The notes below the pieces were generated by a model. That model saw only the letters and a list, made by a program, of their open reading frames with translations. It made no database searches and was not told the DNA's origin. A program made the position numbers and the translations under genes. 64,000 nucleotides of DNA, from positions 38,516,698 to 38,580,697 of the forward strand of contig OW121855.1 of NCBI GenBank assembly GCA_933228895.1, in the 5' to 3' direction. Shown here one piece after another: positions 46,874 to 59,734 of the stretch. The first letter of the stretch is position 1, and every line of letters begins with the position of its first letter. Source of the stretch: Platycnemis pennipes. Taxonomy: Eukaryota > Arthropoda > Insecta > Odonata > Platycnemididae.

Positions 46874-47144
46874 TACTAGTCCCTGGGCTGCTGCAGCGCA
46901 CTTGTGTAACTGCGGAGGCCAATAAAACCTCACTTGGCACTAAATATGCATGTATTCTGAAAGTATTTGATTCTGCTGTCGTCACTAATTGCTAGAAAAC
47001 TCGAATGGCATATTTTGCGAGTTTAAGACAAATAAAAAATCTCAAAAAGTGAGAATAGTGAGCGTTTTTCAAATAAAGTGAGGAATAGTGAGTGTTTTGA
47101 ATAAAAGTGAGAAAAGTGAGTCCACTGGCAGCCCTGATTACATG

Positions 47145-48530
47145 GCTATATCATGGAAAAGAAAAACTTTACAGCAGGATTGAATTCGCAATAAACTGCT
47201 ACAAGAGCTAAAGGCAATTTTCCAGCCATTAATTCAGAGTGAGTAGCATTGCCTAGGGTGAGGAGTTCGTACTTGTAAATACCTACACTTTCATCAATTC
47301 AATGGAACATTCAAAAGTAACTGATATTTTAACTATGACTCTAGCCAATAAATAATAGGTTTTCCAACACGATTTCAATAGGCGAAATCCTAAATGACAA
47401 ATTGAAATAATAAAATTTAATTAATTTTCCAGTTAACTTCAAGAAGTGCTCATGAAAGTGGGAAACGTGCCAGCCTGGCAACACGCACAACCTTGATATC
47501 GACTCTCGCCTTGGGAATGGATAGTTCAATGATATAGTCATTGAGCCAAACCATGTAGAAGAGACACACTGATGAAGGATATTAATGCACCCATGTGGGT
47601 TCCTGATCATAATGTTTTAGAAATCCAGAAATTGAAAATACTAGGCAATATTGTCTAATAGGGTTTGGTAGCATACTATTTGATCGGAATTTAGGCAGTT
47701 GCCCCGATAGATTTATGGAGTAAAGGATTATTTTCATGATCCAAAACGTTTTCAGTCTCGGCGATTCAAACTACGAAATTGTAACAAGCGAGTAAAAACT
47801 GAAGAGTGAAAATGTACTGAACTGAACTGAAAGTTTTACCACTAAAATAGCTAACTTGGGATTCACGCTGAATTTTTAAACACCATATTATTCATATAAT
47901 GTAGATAACAAATAAAGATTTTACAACTGTATAAAAGTTTGGGTGACACATTCCTTTCTTCACTTACCAGTAATGGCCTGATTAACGCAGTCCTTTAAAA
48001 TCTCACTACATATAAGGAAAATGCGTTATGTATACCCGTGACCTGAATATTATTACCACCACAGTAGGATATTTACAATAGGAAAATTACATGAAGATGT
48101 TTATAAAGGGTCAGATCCATTACAATCAGAATATATATACTAATAAACAGGAATATACCCGCCATTTAAGTGGTTTCACATGCGTATTTCAACTAGGCAT
48201 ATGGCTCCAATTTTATCTAAGGGCTTAGATGGAACACTTAACTGAAAAAAATTTATAAAAGACCTAATTTAAAAGAAATTAAAGACATACAAAACCAGCA
48301 TCAAAACTCCGGATACCATCATAAAATTCGATATGTGTTACCATAAAATAATATGAGAGTCGACTCGTCGAGAGTCGAATATCGTTCAAGCAGAAATACT
48401 TTAAAAACGGGAAAGCCATTGACTATTATAACTAATGACAGAGAAAATATGAAAAATAGGTGAGGTAATGGAAATAACCGAGGGTACAAACTGACACGAG
48501 GAAAATGGACCGAAGAGACGCTAAATAAGA
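47145..48530. other. AT-rich non-coding DNA
   Basis: No supported feature. A short hairpin tcgactc-gtcga-gagtcga lies at about 48,359-48,377. Confidence 0.5.
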
Positions 48531-49330
48531 TGTCATAGAGGGGAATCGGAGGAAAGGAAACTCCTCTCAGGGTGCGGTGAGAGCGTGTTAGGGGTGGATA
48601 CCGAAGTGGAAGAGAAGGGAGCGGAGGTTGTGTCACTATCCGCTTTGAAAGGATGACGGAAGGAAGAGGGGAACAGGCTTTAGCGGGGGTATAAGACGAG
48701 AAAGGAAGTGGCTGGGAGCGTATGTGTGTGTGCGTTGGGAACAGGATGGGCGAGTATTCAATCTTATATGGTGGAGATCAAAGGCAGGGCTGCCAAGGGA
48801 GTAGACCCACCTTGGCCGGGTGGCGGTGAAATAGGGAGGCCAGAGGGATAGGAACGGGTGCGGGCTAGGAGGAAGTATAGAGGGGATGGCGAAGGGATTG
48901 GAGGAGGTGATACGGCGAGGCAGAAGGGGTTTTTTGTCAAAAGGTCCGAGGAATCCGACTACTTGCTACTTTAAGTAGTCTAAAGTTTTGGATCGTCGCT
49001 CCCGGAGAAGTAAGACGTATCGACTGAAATGCGGTGTTTCCACCGGCAGGAGGCAGGCGTTCGTCTTTAGTGTTCCCCTCTCTCTCTCCTCCTTCCTGAC
49101 CCTTCACCCGCTCCTCGCCTGCCCCTCCATCCCTCTCCAGCACGCTTCCCTACCTTCCTCCCACACCCGCTAACCTCACCTAACTCGAATGTGTGCGGGG
49201 AAGGTAGGACGGTTTTAGGTAATCAAACGGAGTGCTTGCGAAACGAATCGCCTGATTGGCTGCAATACGCAAGGAGTACAGACAAGTTGGACTGTGCGAA
49301 GGAGACGTCGGATGGTTGACCTTGAATATT
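48531..49330. other. G+C-rich, purine-then-pyrimidine island
   Basis: The left part is G/A-rich on the plus strand (gaggaggtgatacggcgagg) and the right part turns C/T-rich (cctctctctctcctccttcc at about 49,076-49,095). CpG sites are frequent. Frames of 60-105 codons here are low-complexity and unrecognised. Confidence 0.4.
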
Positions 49331-51560
49331 CAGCTCGTTATTTCGCTCCCTTCATCCACTGTCTCGTAAAAGGAGTGGATTGACAGAGGTTAAGTCCGTC
49401 CTAATTTAGTAAACTCTGGGCATTTTTATTAGGATTCAAGTACTCGTGGAAAATTTAATCTGAAAGTGTATGGCCATGATGTCGAAAAGCAAAAGCAATT
49501 TCAAAGTAATGAATCATTGATGAATATAATGCCAAAATAATCAAAAATTAACTACCAATTAGAAACAACTCTTTAGATGAATTCAAATTAGTTATATAAT
49601 TTTGCAGATAACTGCTAATCCCTTTCTGCCTTACACTTAGTGCTACAAATCCTTAGGTTGGCTAGCAGACGCTCAAAGTCAATTCTCCTAAAAAGTGTTA
49701 ATGGTTCAAAATTGCGTACATTGATAGGTATTCCATTTACCGTATTAACTTTTCCCAGTATAAAGAGTGCAATGTTCCTTGCCATGATGACACACGCAAA
49801 GTTATCACTTTCTTCTCTTTTTGTGTTCTACGCTTTGAGATTTACCTACAGCTACACTTAGCAGTATTTCCTTATGCTTATATCCTTTCACTACATGTCT
49901 ATCACTTTAATATAAACACACTCTTCCATTGCAAGCAATGAAATATTCCATCGTTACAATGTCATGCGAGTGATAGATTAAATAAGTGGTCCCTTGGTTC
50001 TTTAGGAGCTGAAATATCCGATGCTCAGAAACCAACGCCCTCTTAATAAATGCCATAAAAGTTTTATTTCTCGGTATTCTAGTTTCAGGACACTACTCCA
50101 CACTATTGCTTTGCCCCACAAACCATGATCTACTACCTACCTTATTCCAACTTTTGATCGATTTTCACTAATAGTGATGCACATAAAGTTAATTCAATCA
50201 TAATACATCATAATGCAAAATTGTAATCAACTATTATTGCACAATTGATTGATACTCTGTTGTAAAAGTTACAGCAATAACATCAATGCCTCACCAAAGT
50301 GAACAGGAAAATATGAACTTATAGTAAGAGTAAAGAACTTATGGCGGATATTTCATAAAACTAATTGGATTTTCTTAGAGTAGGCTTTGTTGTAGGCGTC
50401 TTATACATTGATTATTGTAAGTCTTTGATATGAATAATTACTCAATAATGTAAGCTAAAATGTCCTAATGGTGGATTGCATTATGCGCCATCCTCGAAAA
50501 TAATTTATATAAATTGAACCGATAGCATAGAAATCAAAGAATGAAATGGACACTAATTTATAAAATGAATAACATATAAGTACACGGTCCTATTAATGTT
50601 TGACCTCACGTACCTTATGCATGAATGGCTGTAACGAAGATGATGAACTACCAAGATGTCTAGAACTTGATGTGTGGCTTTCGACGAGCAGTTGAATTTT
50701 GCCAGCGGTGTGAAGACGTGCTCCTGCAAAGCGGAAACAATGGTGTAAAAATATTTCTAAGATTTGTTTTATTCATGGGTCACAATACCATTAAAAATAA
50801 TAAAACAATAGCTTGATAAATTTAAACTATCCATTTGTTAAGTATACGAGAAATTAGATTTAAACGTAAGTGGGAAGGTAGATTGAGGGTAAATCCGAAT
50901 TATTTGTCCGAAATCCACGACGGAATGGTTAATGATGGGATGAAAAGAAAGAACCCTTTAATAAATATGCACACAAAGATACGCAATAACGCATATAATT
51001 TTGAAGGGCAAAGAAAATCGCAAGGAAGTGAAATATTGCATAAATACCAGAAAACAGATTAAATTCCACTCAGATACGCATTAAGCTCATTAGATTCAAT
51101 ACAATAATTAGGTTCTGTATAAAAAGCGTTACTTATATAGCATTAACGTATATTAACGGATTTGTATCTCACTATCAAGGAAATTAGATCTTTACGGCTA
51201 TCGAAAAGTTAACAAAGTGCAAAAATATTACCTATACTAACATTACATTGCAACTGTAGATAAAACCAATTATAAAGACAGCATGGAATTATTATTTGAG
51301 AAACAATGACGTATTTTTTTGTTCAGTAAATTATAATGATAAAGGTGAAGAAACAAAGAGATTTCAAAAGAATAACCCAGCACTTATTCGTTGCTCCAAA
51401 TATTGCTCCCAGTATAAAGTTTTCTCTCCTGCTAACGCAACTTCAATTTACTATATTCAATCCACATTGGATATGAGGAGAGGTGCTTGATTATGATGAA
51501 TGATTTTCCTTAGGGCAATAAATCTTCATTGAAGTATATTGAAGCCTGAATGCTCATGCT
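49331..51560. other. AT-rich non-coding DNA, nothing recognised
   Basis: Short frames only (for example 75 codons at 50,835-51,062, K/N/R-rich, no motif). Confidence 0.5.
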
Positions 51561-51564
51561 TATT

Positions 51565-51770
51565 AAACGTTTTCCACAGACATTTCCCTCCACCCTTCTT
51601 CCCTTTTCCTCCTCTCACTAACCCACCTGATATATATATAATTCCCTTCACAGACAACGAAGTCATCATTTCCCTCTGAATAAGTGATGAGCAGGGGTCA
51701 CGAAACGTCGGGGAGAAACCTGATAAACACGTGGCAGCCGAATAGTATAGTGACAGTACATCTGAGAACT
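51565..51770 (+). mobile_element. Penelope-like terminal (pLTR) fragment with hammerhead-like core
   Basis: A pyrimidine-rich stretch and tatatatata (about 51,631-51,641) precede gtgatgag, an 11-nt spacer and cgaaac (51,684-51,706), then gtcggggagaaacc and a gataaacacgtggcagccga string. Many Penelope-like elements are known to end in pLTRs that carry a minimal hammerhead ribozyme with the core CTGATGA...GAAA and a following aacgtcggg-type sequence. The conserved C before TGATGA is G here. No open frame of the element is attached. Confidence 0.55.
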
Positions 51771-52169
51771 CTGATTAGCAGGAAAATTAAGGGTTTAAAA
51801 TTAGAGCTTCAACAAACTTCCGTTAAGAGAGGATTCCATACGAATTTAAAAATATTTTCACGCATAATAGATTTGTAAATATCTATTGACATTTCATGCT
51901 ATCCCGGAGAAGTATTGTAAGTCGTGAAACACAAATAAAATTTACGCGCACGTTCTCATAAATATGTTTCAAAAAGTGTCCTGTACCGGCAAGAACGATG
52001 TATATTACGTTAGCCAAATCTGTCACCTCAATCCACAATCCAGAATTTGAGAAACCAACATTGGAGTCCCACTCTTCGTGAACGAAAAAGCTCACCATAA
52101 CAAGTGGTGGAAATGAGTAGCGCGGTTTAGTACAGCCTGGAGAGAGAGGTGTTTCGCAGGTATGTATGA

Positions 52170-53290
52170 AGATGGTGGAAGTCGGAGGTTTCGTCCAAAT
52201 CAAAAGCAGGGATGGAGGGCTGGGTGGGCGAAGGCGGAATAAAGAGAAAGGGTTTCGAGGATCATGAAAAGTCTCGGAAGTGGGTAATGGAGGAACAAAA
52301 GTTTGTTTCGCGGAAATGACAAAAGGAGGGAAGCGAGGCTCGCAGAAGGAGGATTTTGAGCAGAGGCTGGGGGATTGTATGAGGGGTGGAATCAGAAAGT
52401 TGTAGGGGAAGAGAGGGGGAATTTAAGATGGAGAAAACGCGCCAGGACTCACTCAAACTCCGCGGGTCATAATTTCCCTTCCTTTGGAAAAAAAGCGGAG
52501 ATTGTTTCCATATCCCAACCCTCCTTCCATCCTCTCCCCCAATCACCCACCGCCTTTGAATACCCCTCGTTCATCTGTTCCGAGTCCAAGTGCTCACCTT
52601 CAAGGCCCCTTTCTCATACCATCACCTCAAATGTTTGGCTACAATTATGAAGCGAAAGGGGGAAAAGTTGCCTAGCCTTCTCTCAGATTAATTATCGGTG
52701 TTTAAACTCCTCCACAAAGAGATTCGATATTTTTGAGCCTGCTCAAGAGTGGAAGGGGGAAGGAAGAAAGGATGGAAGTGAAGGGTAAAAAGGTTAGGGC
52801 AGCATTCCTTTTGTTTCGGATTTCTCAGTCCCACGCAAAACTGAAGAAAATCAAATCCCAAAGTTGAGTGAAATCCTGGAAGTTGAGCAAAAACTAGTTT
52901 CCTTCGCCCAACAGCAAAGGGCAAATACTGAGGATGGTTTCCCGCCGGCGGTGTCTTTGGCGTTCTCTTCCTCCGCGAAGATTTTCTCCCACTTCCACCT
53001 CTCGACTCGCTGGGGAAATCAAACAACCCCTCCAACTTAGGCGCATCGAAGGAGGTTGTGATCCGGCATAGGAATGTGATCCCTCTAAACAATTGCATCG
53101 TCATTACCGTACCCCGCTGGGATACTCCTAGATACGAGGGGAGCAAATCCTATTCTCATTTTCATACAACCACAATCCGTTCACTGCGCGTCCCAAATAG
53201 ACATAACCCCTCGTAATGAGCAGGCATATGAGAGATGAGATGCCTTTTTTCCGGTGGAGGGGGGGAGGAGACACTGAGTTCACTCACTCA
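52170..53290. other. G+C-rich island
   Basis: Alternating purine-rich (52,200-52,440) and pyrimidine-rich (52,480-52,630; 52,950-53,040) strands with CpG sites. A 152-codon minus frame (52,688-53,146) and 91-106-codon frames are biased in composition and unrecognised. Possible host exon or promoter, not demonstrated. Confidence 0.4.
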
Positions 53291-55125
53291 ATGTGATCAT
53301 GGGGGAAACCGCTAGCCTGGCATTCCCGAGATTTGCCCCGCCATCTTATAAAGGTCTCGCGAAATTACGACCCACTGAGACTTTAATGCAAAAATCTTTT
53401 GCTTTTTATTCAAACGAATTAAAGCTTGTACCCTCACTCCGCAGGGAGCCAAAATTTTCCTTCAAGCATATCATGTATTAGTTTTTGTCAAAGCTAACGA
53501 CATTGACTGTCAATAATTACTGCCCAGAAATTTTCCGCCAGTTTTGAATTAAGCTGCAAACGAATCTTCGGAGTAATAGGTTGACATTCACCTGTTTTGT
53601 TAGTCAAAAGAGAAAGTACCGCCCATAAATTTTTCTGTCAATGTAAAATTGAGAACTGGGCTAAAAACGAGACAGTTAAACCTCGTCTCTTTATGGAGGC
53701 CACACCGGGTACTCGAATGGTCGAAAATCGGATTAGAGAAATTGATCAGAGAATATATGTATATATAGTTTACATATATAAATACATTCGCTGAACTCAT
53801 AATCTGCACTATTGGTACAAAAGATTCAGTGAATCCCTTGTAACTTTTGAGCGACAGTGACTCAAAAAACTATTTCATTGAAAGAGCTAAGATCAATCAA
53901 ATGTTTATGCTTCATTTTAAATACTAAACATCCGTTTCACGTTTAAATCGGTATATTATCGCTATTCCACCAATAAAATGCGGAACGCACTTACCAGGAA
54001 AATGGCAAAAAGTGAATAAACCTGAAAAAAATGAACAACGAATGGAATAAAATATATATATTTCTCAGAGTGCATGCCGGGTATTTTTCGCTCCTTTACT
54101 ACCCATCTAAAACATATTTAAGTAGATGCTGAAGAGATTCTCTTTCTGATGGCCAATGTTTTATGTATAACGGGAATTCAAAAGAGCATATCAAGGATTC
54201 TCCTATACAAATAATCCTAATTAAATGACGCATTTTTCAAGAAGGTCACTTGCACTCCTGGTAAAGTATAAATTAGGTTTGCGATGATGTTGAGGGAAGG
54301 GATTAAGGATGAAATAAAGCTCTTCTCCTAATTGTATTCTATGTTTTCACACCAATTTCCTCTCAAATATTCTCCTTAGACTCCCTCCTAAAATATCCCT
54401 CAATTTTGCACTCGTTCGCTCATTCAACGTAAGCAGACATCCAGTAACCAGATTTTAAAGCATTTTAGAGTTTATGATTAAAAAATACTAATGCACTCAA
54501 TACTCTGAGGAGCTTAATCTGTATTAGTTTTCATTTCTAAAAAATACAGGACAGTGTTATCGTTCGTTTAATATGGTGCAGACAAAGTACATGCTATAAA
54601 TGTTACTCCCTAAGCAGAAACTATTATCCTATTCAGAGATGTTGGTATCCCCTCCTCTTGGTCTACACCTTTAATATGGCTGGATCGGGGCATATGTTTC
54701 TCAGTGATCTTTAGAGCTGCTCTGGCTGGAGTAATGAAAGTTCCTCCTGGTAGGACTAACTATGTCCGATAGGTGGAAGTTTGGGAGCATACCTGGGAGA
54801 TCTGTACGTCCCTGAGGCGGCTGTGAGAATTGGAAGGCCTTTAAAAAGCACTATCGAGCACCGGGGAAACGTGCCCAGATCTCAATCCGAGGGTGCGAAA
54901 CCTGGTAACGTAAAGAATTTTTCATTTTTGCTACAGTATATTTATGGATTAACCGTAAAATTCAGCAGCCTCTCCAGAAGGCAGTGGCAGCGAAAATCCA
55001 GGGTATCGGTCCGGTACCAACTGCTATAGTATCGGTTGAAAGAAAGCGACCGGAGTACTGCGAAGTAGAAGGCAACGGCGAACCACCCTAATAGGAAAAG
55101 ATGCAGAATTATATTTACATGTATG
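53291..55125. other. AT-rich non-coding DNA
   Basis: Nothing supported. An 82-codon frame at 54,781-55,029 is in a locally G+C-richer stretch that may be the 5' edge of the LINE that follows, but no motif confirms it. Confidence 0.45.
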
Positions 55126-55129
55126 ACAC

Positions 55130-56085
55130 TCTTCCTGGTAAATATTATGGAGGTAAAATAATCTTCACTCCGAAGAGTGTCAGTCAAAGTTACAAAGATC
55201 AGACAGGGATGCTGTAACCAGCTCTTCAACATGTACATGGAGGAAGCAATTATATAAGCAGGTGAAAAGTGGATTAAAAGAATCAAAGAGGATGGAGAAG
55301 AAGTTAGCATGCTCTGCTAGCAGATGATATCACTATTATAGCAGGGAACGACAAAGATTTACATACTTCAGTACACAAGATTAAAGAAGTGATTCAGGAA
55401 TGTAACATAAAAACCAATAAGAAGAAACTAAATTAAAAAAGTAAAATAATACTAGCACGGGGCAGAGAGAAAAAGCTATTCAACGTCTACCTCAAAAGAG
55501 AGAGATTAGAGTAATCTACCTTCATCTACCTTGGCGGATTTGTTACATGCAAGGAAGAAGCACAACGGACATCAAGTGTATATAGTCACAGCTAAAAAGG
55601 AATTCATAGTGAAGACTATGCTCAAAGAAAATAAGATTGGAGACAAGAATAAAGTAGGATGTCAAAACATTCATGTGGGCTGTAACGCTCTGAGTATCAG
55701 TCTGAGTCAGGTCCAGTGAGAATTGATCCAAATGATAACCACTGATCAGGAAGTAATAGAAGCCTTCAATACATGGTGTTGGAAGTGGATACTGAAGACA
55801 AAATGGACATACAAAGTGAGAAACGAGGATGTATATAGATGAGCATAAGATGAAAAGATGTATGGATCCATCGAAGAATAACACGGTGGTTTGAGCACAC
55901 ATGCATAGTGATTAGGCTCGTCTAAAACTTAATCGGGGAAAATCGAAGCAATAATGCCAAGATAAAGACCAAGAAGAAAAATACTTGGGGCAAGTCAAGA
56001 ATGATAGGTATGTAGAAGAAGAACTACCAAGACGGAAATGAATTGGTTAGGGATCGTAGGACATGAAGGGCTGCAGTAAGCCCTC
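55130..56085 (+). pseudogene. second LINE family, RT 3' half, heavily decayed
   Basis: Translations in shifting frames give VKVTKIRQGCCNQLFNMYME (about 55,187-55,246, the RQGC block of RT) and, from 55,317, LADDITIIAGNDKDLHTSVH, the catalytic ADD box with its first residue disrupted. Next come IKTNKKKLN, FIYLGGFVTCKEEAQRT (the YLG thumb block) and NTWCWKWILKTKWTYKVRNE (about 55,770-55,829, parallel to MWCxRRMxKIKW in the 21,608 copy). The nucleotide sequence is too different from that copy for the same family. No endonuclease part is seen. Many stops; dead. Confidence 0.8.
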
Positions 56086-56089
56086 GATG

Positions 56090-58277
56090 ATTAAAGCTAG
56101 GTTTGAAATACTAATCGCCAGAGGTTATCGCACTATTACAATGACACCATAACTTTCACTAAACATTCTCACTATGCCATAAAAATCAATAATAATACCC
56201 ATAAAAAGATACACCTACCTTCATATTTTTTAAATTTCTGACGGGCAATGAAAATTTCATGAATAATTTCCGATATTGATATTCTAGCAATTATGAGGTA
56301 TATTCATTGTTGTCATTCAGTTATCATCGCATTTTGTTGGTTTAAAAAATAGATGCGTTTCCCTCGCCATTTAACACTGATGATTTAGAGTAATTAAAAA
56401 CTTCTATAAAGGAATCATGTTTTACTTAGCTTCCTATTCTTCGGTAATTGCTATTATCATCTCATCTTTGAGCTACACTTTAAGTTAGTAGCATCGAGAA
56501 ATGAAAAAAATTACTTTTACATAGCACATGGGAAGGTATGCGGTGCTCACGTCTTAACCTCTAATTATATATCTATTTCATATCAAGGCTCAAAGGGTTC
56601 TCACAGATAGTCGGAAGAAGAACTTTCTGTAACTGAGTTATGAAGAGAATTGTGTTCACGATTGAAGGAACCTCCTGTATTTTCATATAATTCTGAACTT
56701 GTATTCAAAGCTCGAATTCACCGTTTCCATTCGCTTAGAGCTCCAATGGCATGCCTCGAAAAACCCTCGCCAATAGTCACTCTTTTTCCCTGGAGAGTCT
56801 TGAACTATTCTTTCCTATTTTATCTCCTTTGAATCGATAAGTCGGGACGTCTCGGATGGGAACTCTGAAAAAATTCTTTTCCTATTTCTCTGGAGTACCC
56901 CTTACTCTATCCGGAAAAAATGGAGAGCTGAAGCCGCAGTATTTCCTTTACTAAGTGAATCCTATTCCAAGGGTTATATTCATTAGCAGAGCGAAGGACG
57001 TTATTAAAATTAATGCCATTCAGGTTGAAATCTTGTTATATAGAGTCCTTTTGTGATATCCTTTTTGCAGAAAGTACACTCCTCTAATTTGAATTAAAAC
57101 GGAAAATATAAATATATTCATGTGAAGGTGTATTGTTATTTCAAGTTATAATAATAATGCCGAAATATTCCTCGTCAGTTCCAGAGAAGTAGTATCTCAT
57201 TTTTCCACAGAAAGTAAAAGTTAACTAGGATTGGAAACCTAACTTCTAATTAGAAAATCGTTCCAATATTATATTTAGCTGCATTCATCAAACTGGTAAA
57301 TTAAAATTGAAAAATAAAAAAATTAAAATTCATCATATATTTAGCAATAATTATGCACCATAATTATGATATAAAATTAGGTATATCTGCTGACACATTA
57401 ACTCTGGCAATAGATTACCTTTATTAATTCAGAAGGAATGATAGATTAACTATTAACATTACGTTAAGCATTTTAGTTTGGACCTCATTAAAGTGAAGCC
57501 TAATTACACTCAAGACACTGTTTCAGCGTTTTTCTATATTGGGGTAAGTGTATGAAGTCAAAAAATTGAAAATAAGGTATCTGATTTTTATTGGCATATA
57601 TTCAGGGTTAAACTGGGACGAAAATAATTTAATCTCTGTTATTCGAACATATCTCATAAATCCTTTTGACAAGTATCGAAGCAAACTATTGATGTAATTT
57701 TTTCACTGGGACAGTAGGGAAAAATAATCCTAAAATTTATTGCCCGTCTACAGTGAAAAGGGGTATCGAATTCCACCACGTTCACTGTTTCCGAGCGGTA
57801 GAATTCGTTCACTGCAAAATCAATTGTGGGTATTATACGCTTGGCGGCTTATCGGCGGAAGTTTAAAGTTACACTGCTTCCAAATTACAATGAATCCACG
57901 CGAGCATATCGGAGAGCTTGAATAATGCTGCCTAATCTTGAGAACAAACGTTTTTGACAAAAATACACTTGAAAGTCATGACCATTTCGGTACTTAAAAA
58001 CGCTTTCTTTGAGTTTATCATACTTTTGAACTACGCGGATATTGAATGTATGTGCGGAGTCTGCTCGTTTTTTAATTATTTTTTTCCACTTCTCATATAT
58101 TAGCAGCCATTATACTGTAAACGGCAAAGCTAGGAGGAAATTAATTCCGGTAGTTAAAGAATTCAATTATTCTTTGATTTGAAATCTTGGTATAGATTGT
58201 AATACACCTCACCATAGCTTAAGAATGTACATAAACTGTAACAAACTAGCTGAAGGCAGTAAGGGAACTCATAATGT
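56090..58277. other. AT-rich non-coding DNA, nothing recognised
   Basis: No supported gene or bounded repeat. Short frames at 56,650-56,832 and 57,740-57,925 have no motif. Confidence 0.5.
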
Positions 58278-58610
58278 CCTGGGGGGTTGTGCTTGAAACC
58301 GTCGAGATTGTCTCGAATAGGTAACTAAGGAATGACTTGGTAAAAACACGAATGGTTCGCAAATTTGGTGCGTTAAAACCTCATTTATTGTTTGCACTTG
58401 TGTTTTATCTCATCTGGGAGCTCTATAGCCGAGACAGATGAGAAAAATGCAAGTGAACACAATAACACATTACACAATTACACATTTGAACACATATTGT
58501 AACGAGCGATGTAGGCACACTGAATTTGCAAACCATTCGTGTTTGTACCACGTGACCCCTTGGTTACCTATTCGAGATAATCCCGACAGTTTCAAACACA
58601 ACCCCCCTGG
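58278..58610. mobile_element. 333-bp foldback (MITE-like) element with ~94-bp TIRs
   Basis: The left arm from 58,278 (cctggggggttgtg) and the reverse complement of the right arm from 58,610 (ccaggggggttgtg) align over about 94 bp. Shared strings are tctcgaataggtaac and aaacacgaatggtt. A weaker inner symmetry (ttttatctcatctg / cagatgagaaaa) makes nearly the whole unit foldable. No simple target duplication abuts the ends; tgaaggcagtaaggga and tgaaggaagtaaagga lie just outside. It has no coding capacity. Confidence 0.88.
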
Positions 58611-58734
58611 TGAAGGAAGTAAAGGAAGGGCTACACGAGTTACTTCACTCTAAAGATCCTTCACTTCAAGCCCATAGGCAAGAATCTCGACATTATAGAG
58701 GAGCTGGAGATTACTAAAAATTCAACCCGTGGTC

Positions 58735-58990
58735 ATATTGTGAATGACGTCATGTTTTCGAGAGCTTCTCTCATCCTCAACATCGCCCTACTACCTTAAA
58801 TCCTCTTTGACCTCTCCTTCAATCCTCACATTTCACTTAAGTCCTCCCTTCCACTATCCTTGCCCCCTCCTTCACATCACCAAGAGTATATAAGGATTGA
58901 AATGTTCTGTACATTCACCCGATGATGTCCTCTTGTGGATGAAACCGTTCGTGTTCTTCTATTAAATCGTGGAATACACTAAGTTTTTAA
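58735..58990 (+). mobile_element. Penelope-like terminal (pLTR) fragment with hammerhead-like core
   Basis: A C/T-rich run (58,800-58,875) and a tatataag box (about 58,887-58,894) precede ccgatgatg, a spacer with a possible gtcc/ggat stem, and gaaacc (58,919-58,946). The string attaaatcgtggaatacac follows. The order matches the fragment at 51,565. The core U of CUGAUGA is C here, so cleavage is doubtful. No Penelope frame is joined to it. Confidence 0.55.
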
Positions 58991-59498
58991 TTTAATTGAA
59001 GATGAATTTCCACAACGCTGGATCTAAAACTATAGAATTTAGAACATTCTCATTTTTATAAGAGAGGATATCGGAGTAGACCAGTGAATAAAGAGTTGGG
59101 AAGCCAGTTTGAAAAAGCTGGTTATAATTTAGAGGGATAGGACTATGGACACGTCCAGCTAAATCCATTATGTGAATTTTTCTGGGAAATTGCAGGCGGA
59201 ACAAAGAAAGGACCTGGCCATTCTACCTTAGCATATAGATTTAACACGCTGTTGGGCCCAATACTCAGTGACTGTAACCAAACAAACTATACTTCAGGTT
59301 GATTACAGAGCAATCTTTTTGCAAAAGCAATAGAATCGGCATTTTTGCGCATGGAATTTGTTTTATCTCCTAATACCTCTAATCAGTGGCGGATCTATGG
59401 GGGGGGGGCAAAGGGGGCTAGAGCCCCCCCCCCCCCCCATTGGGTCGAAACATACACTAGATAAAATCGAAATTTTTGGAGGTTACCACTTTGTACAA

Positions 59499-59573
59499 AA
59501 GTATTTAGTTATATTTTTCTAAGTATTTAGTTATATTTTATAAGTATTTAGTTATATTAGTTATATTTAGTTA
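59499..59573 (+). repeat. tandem aagtatttagttatattt units inside the hAT element
   Basis: Three to four imperfect units of about 20-24 bp built on taagtatttagttatattt lie between the left end and the coding remnant. Confidence 0.85.
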
Positions 59574-59734
59574 CAATGGAGAAAGCTCTACATTTCAAAC
59601 AGTCTATGGAAGCTGCTCCTGGAATTTCAAAAAACATGATGGTCTAATGATCGATAGAAAAAAAAAGCCGACATACCTAGTTGAGAAAAATCGAAAACGA
59701 TTAAAACCCATAGTAAAAACAATACTATTTCGTG

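Larger units (their letters stand above)
43634..47136 (-). mobile_element. hAT-superfamily DNA transposon, 3.5 kb, with ends
   Basis: The terminal inverted repeat is cagggctgccag at 43,634 and ctggcagccctg at 47,136. The 8-bp target duplication is attacagg / attacatg (43,626-43,633 and 47,137-47,144, one mismatch). Both facts fit hAT. Just inside each end are several aagtgag / agtgag copies, all on the plus strand at both ends. The transposase runs on the minus strand, and a MITE is nested at 46,527-46,873. Confidence 0.9.

Noticed and set aside
48783..48795. ggcagggctgcca, identical to the hAT tip at 43,632
   Set aside because: Only 13 bp match, with no second end, subterminal repeat or target duplication nearby. 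Probably chance in G+C-rich DNA.
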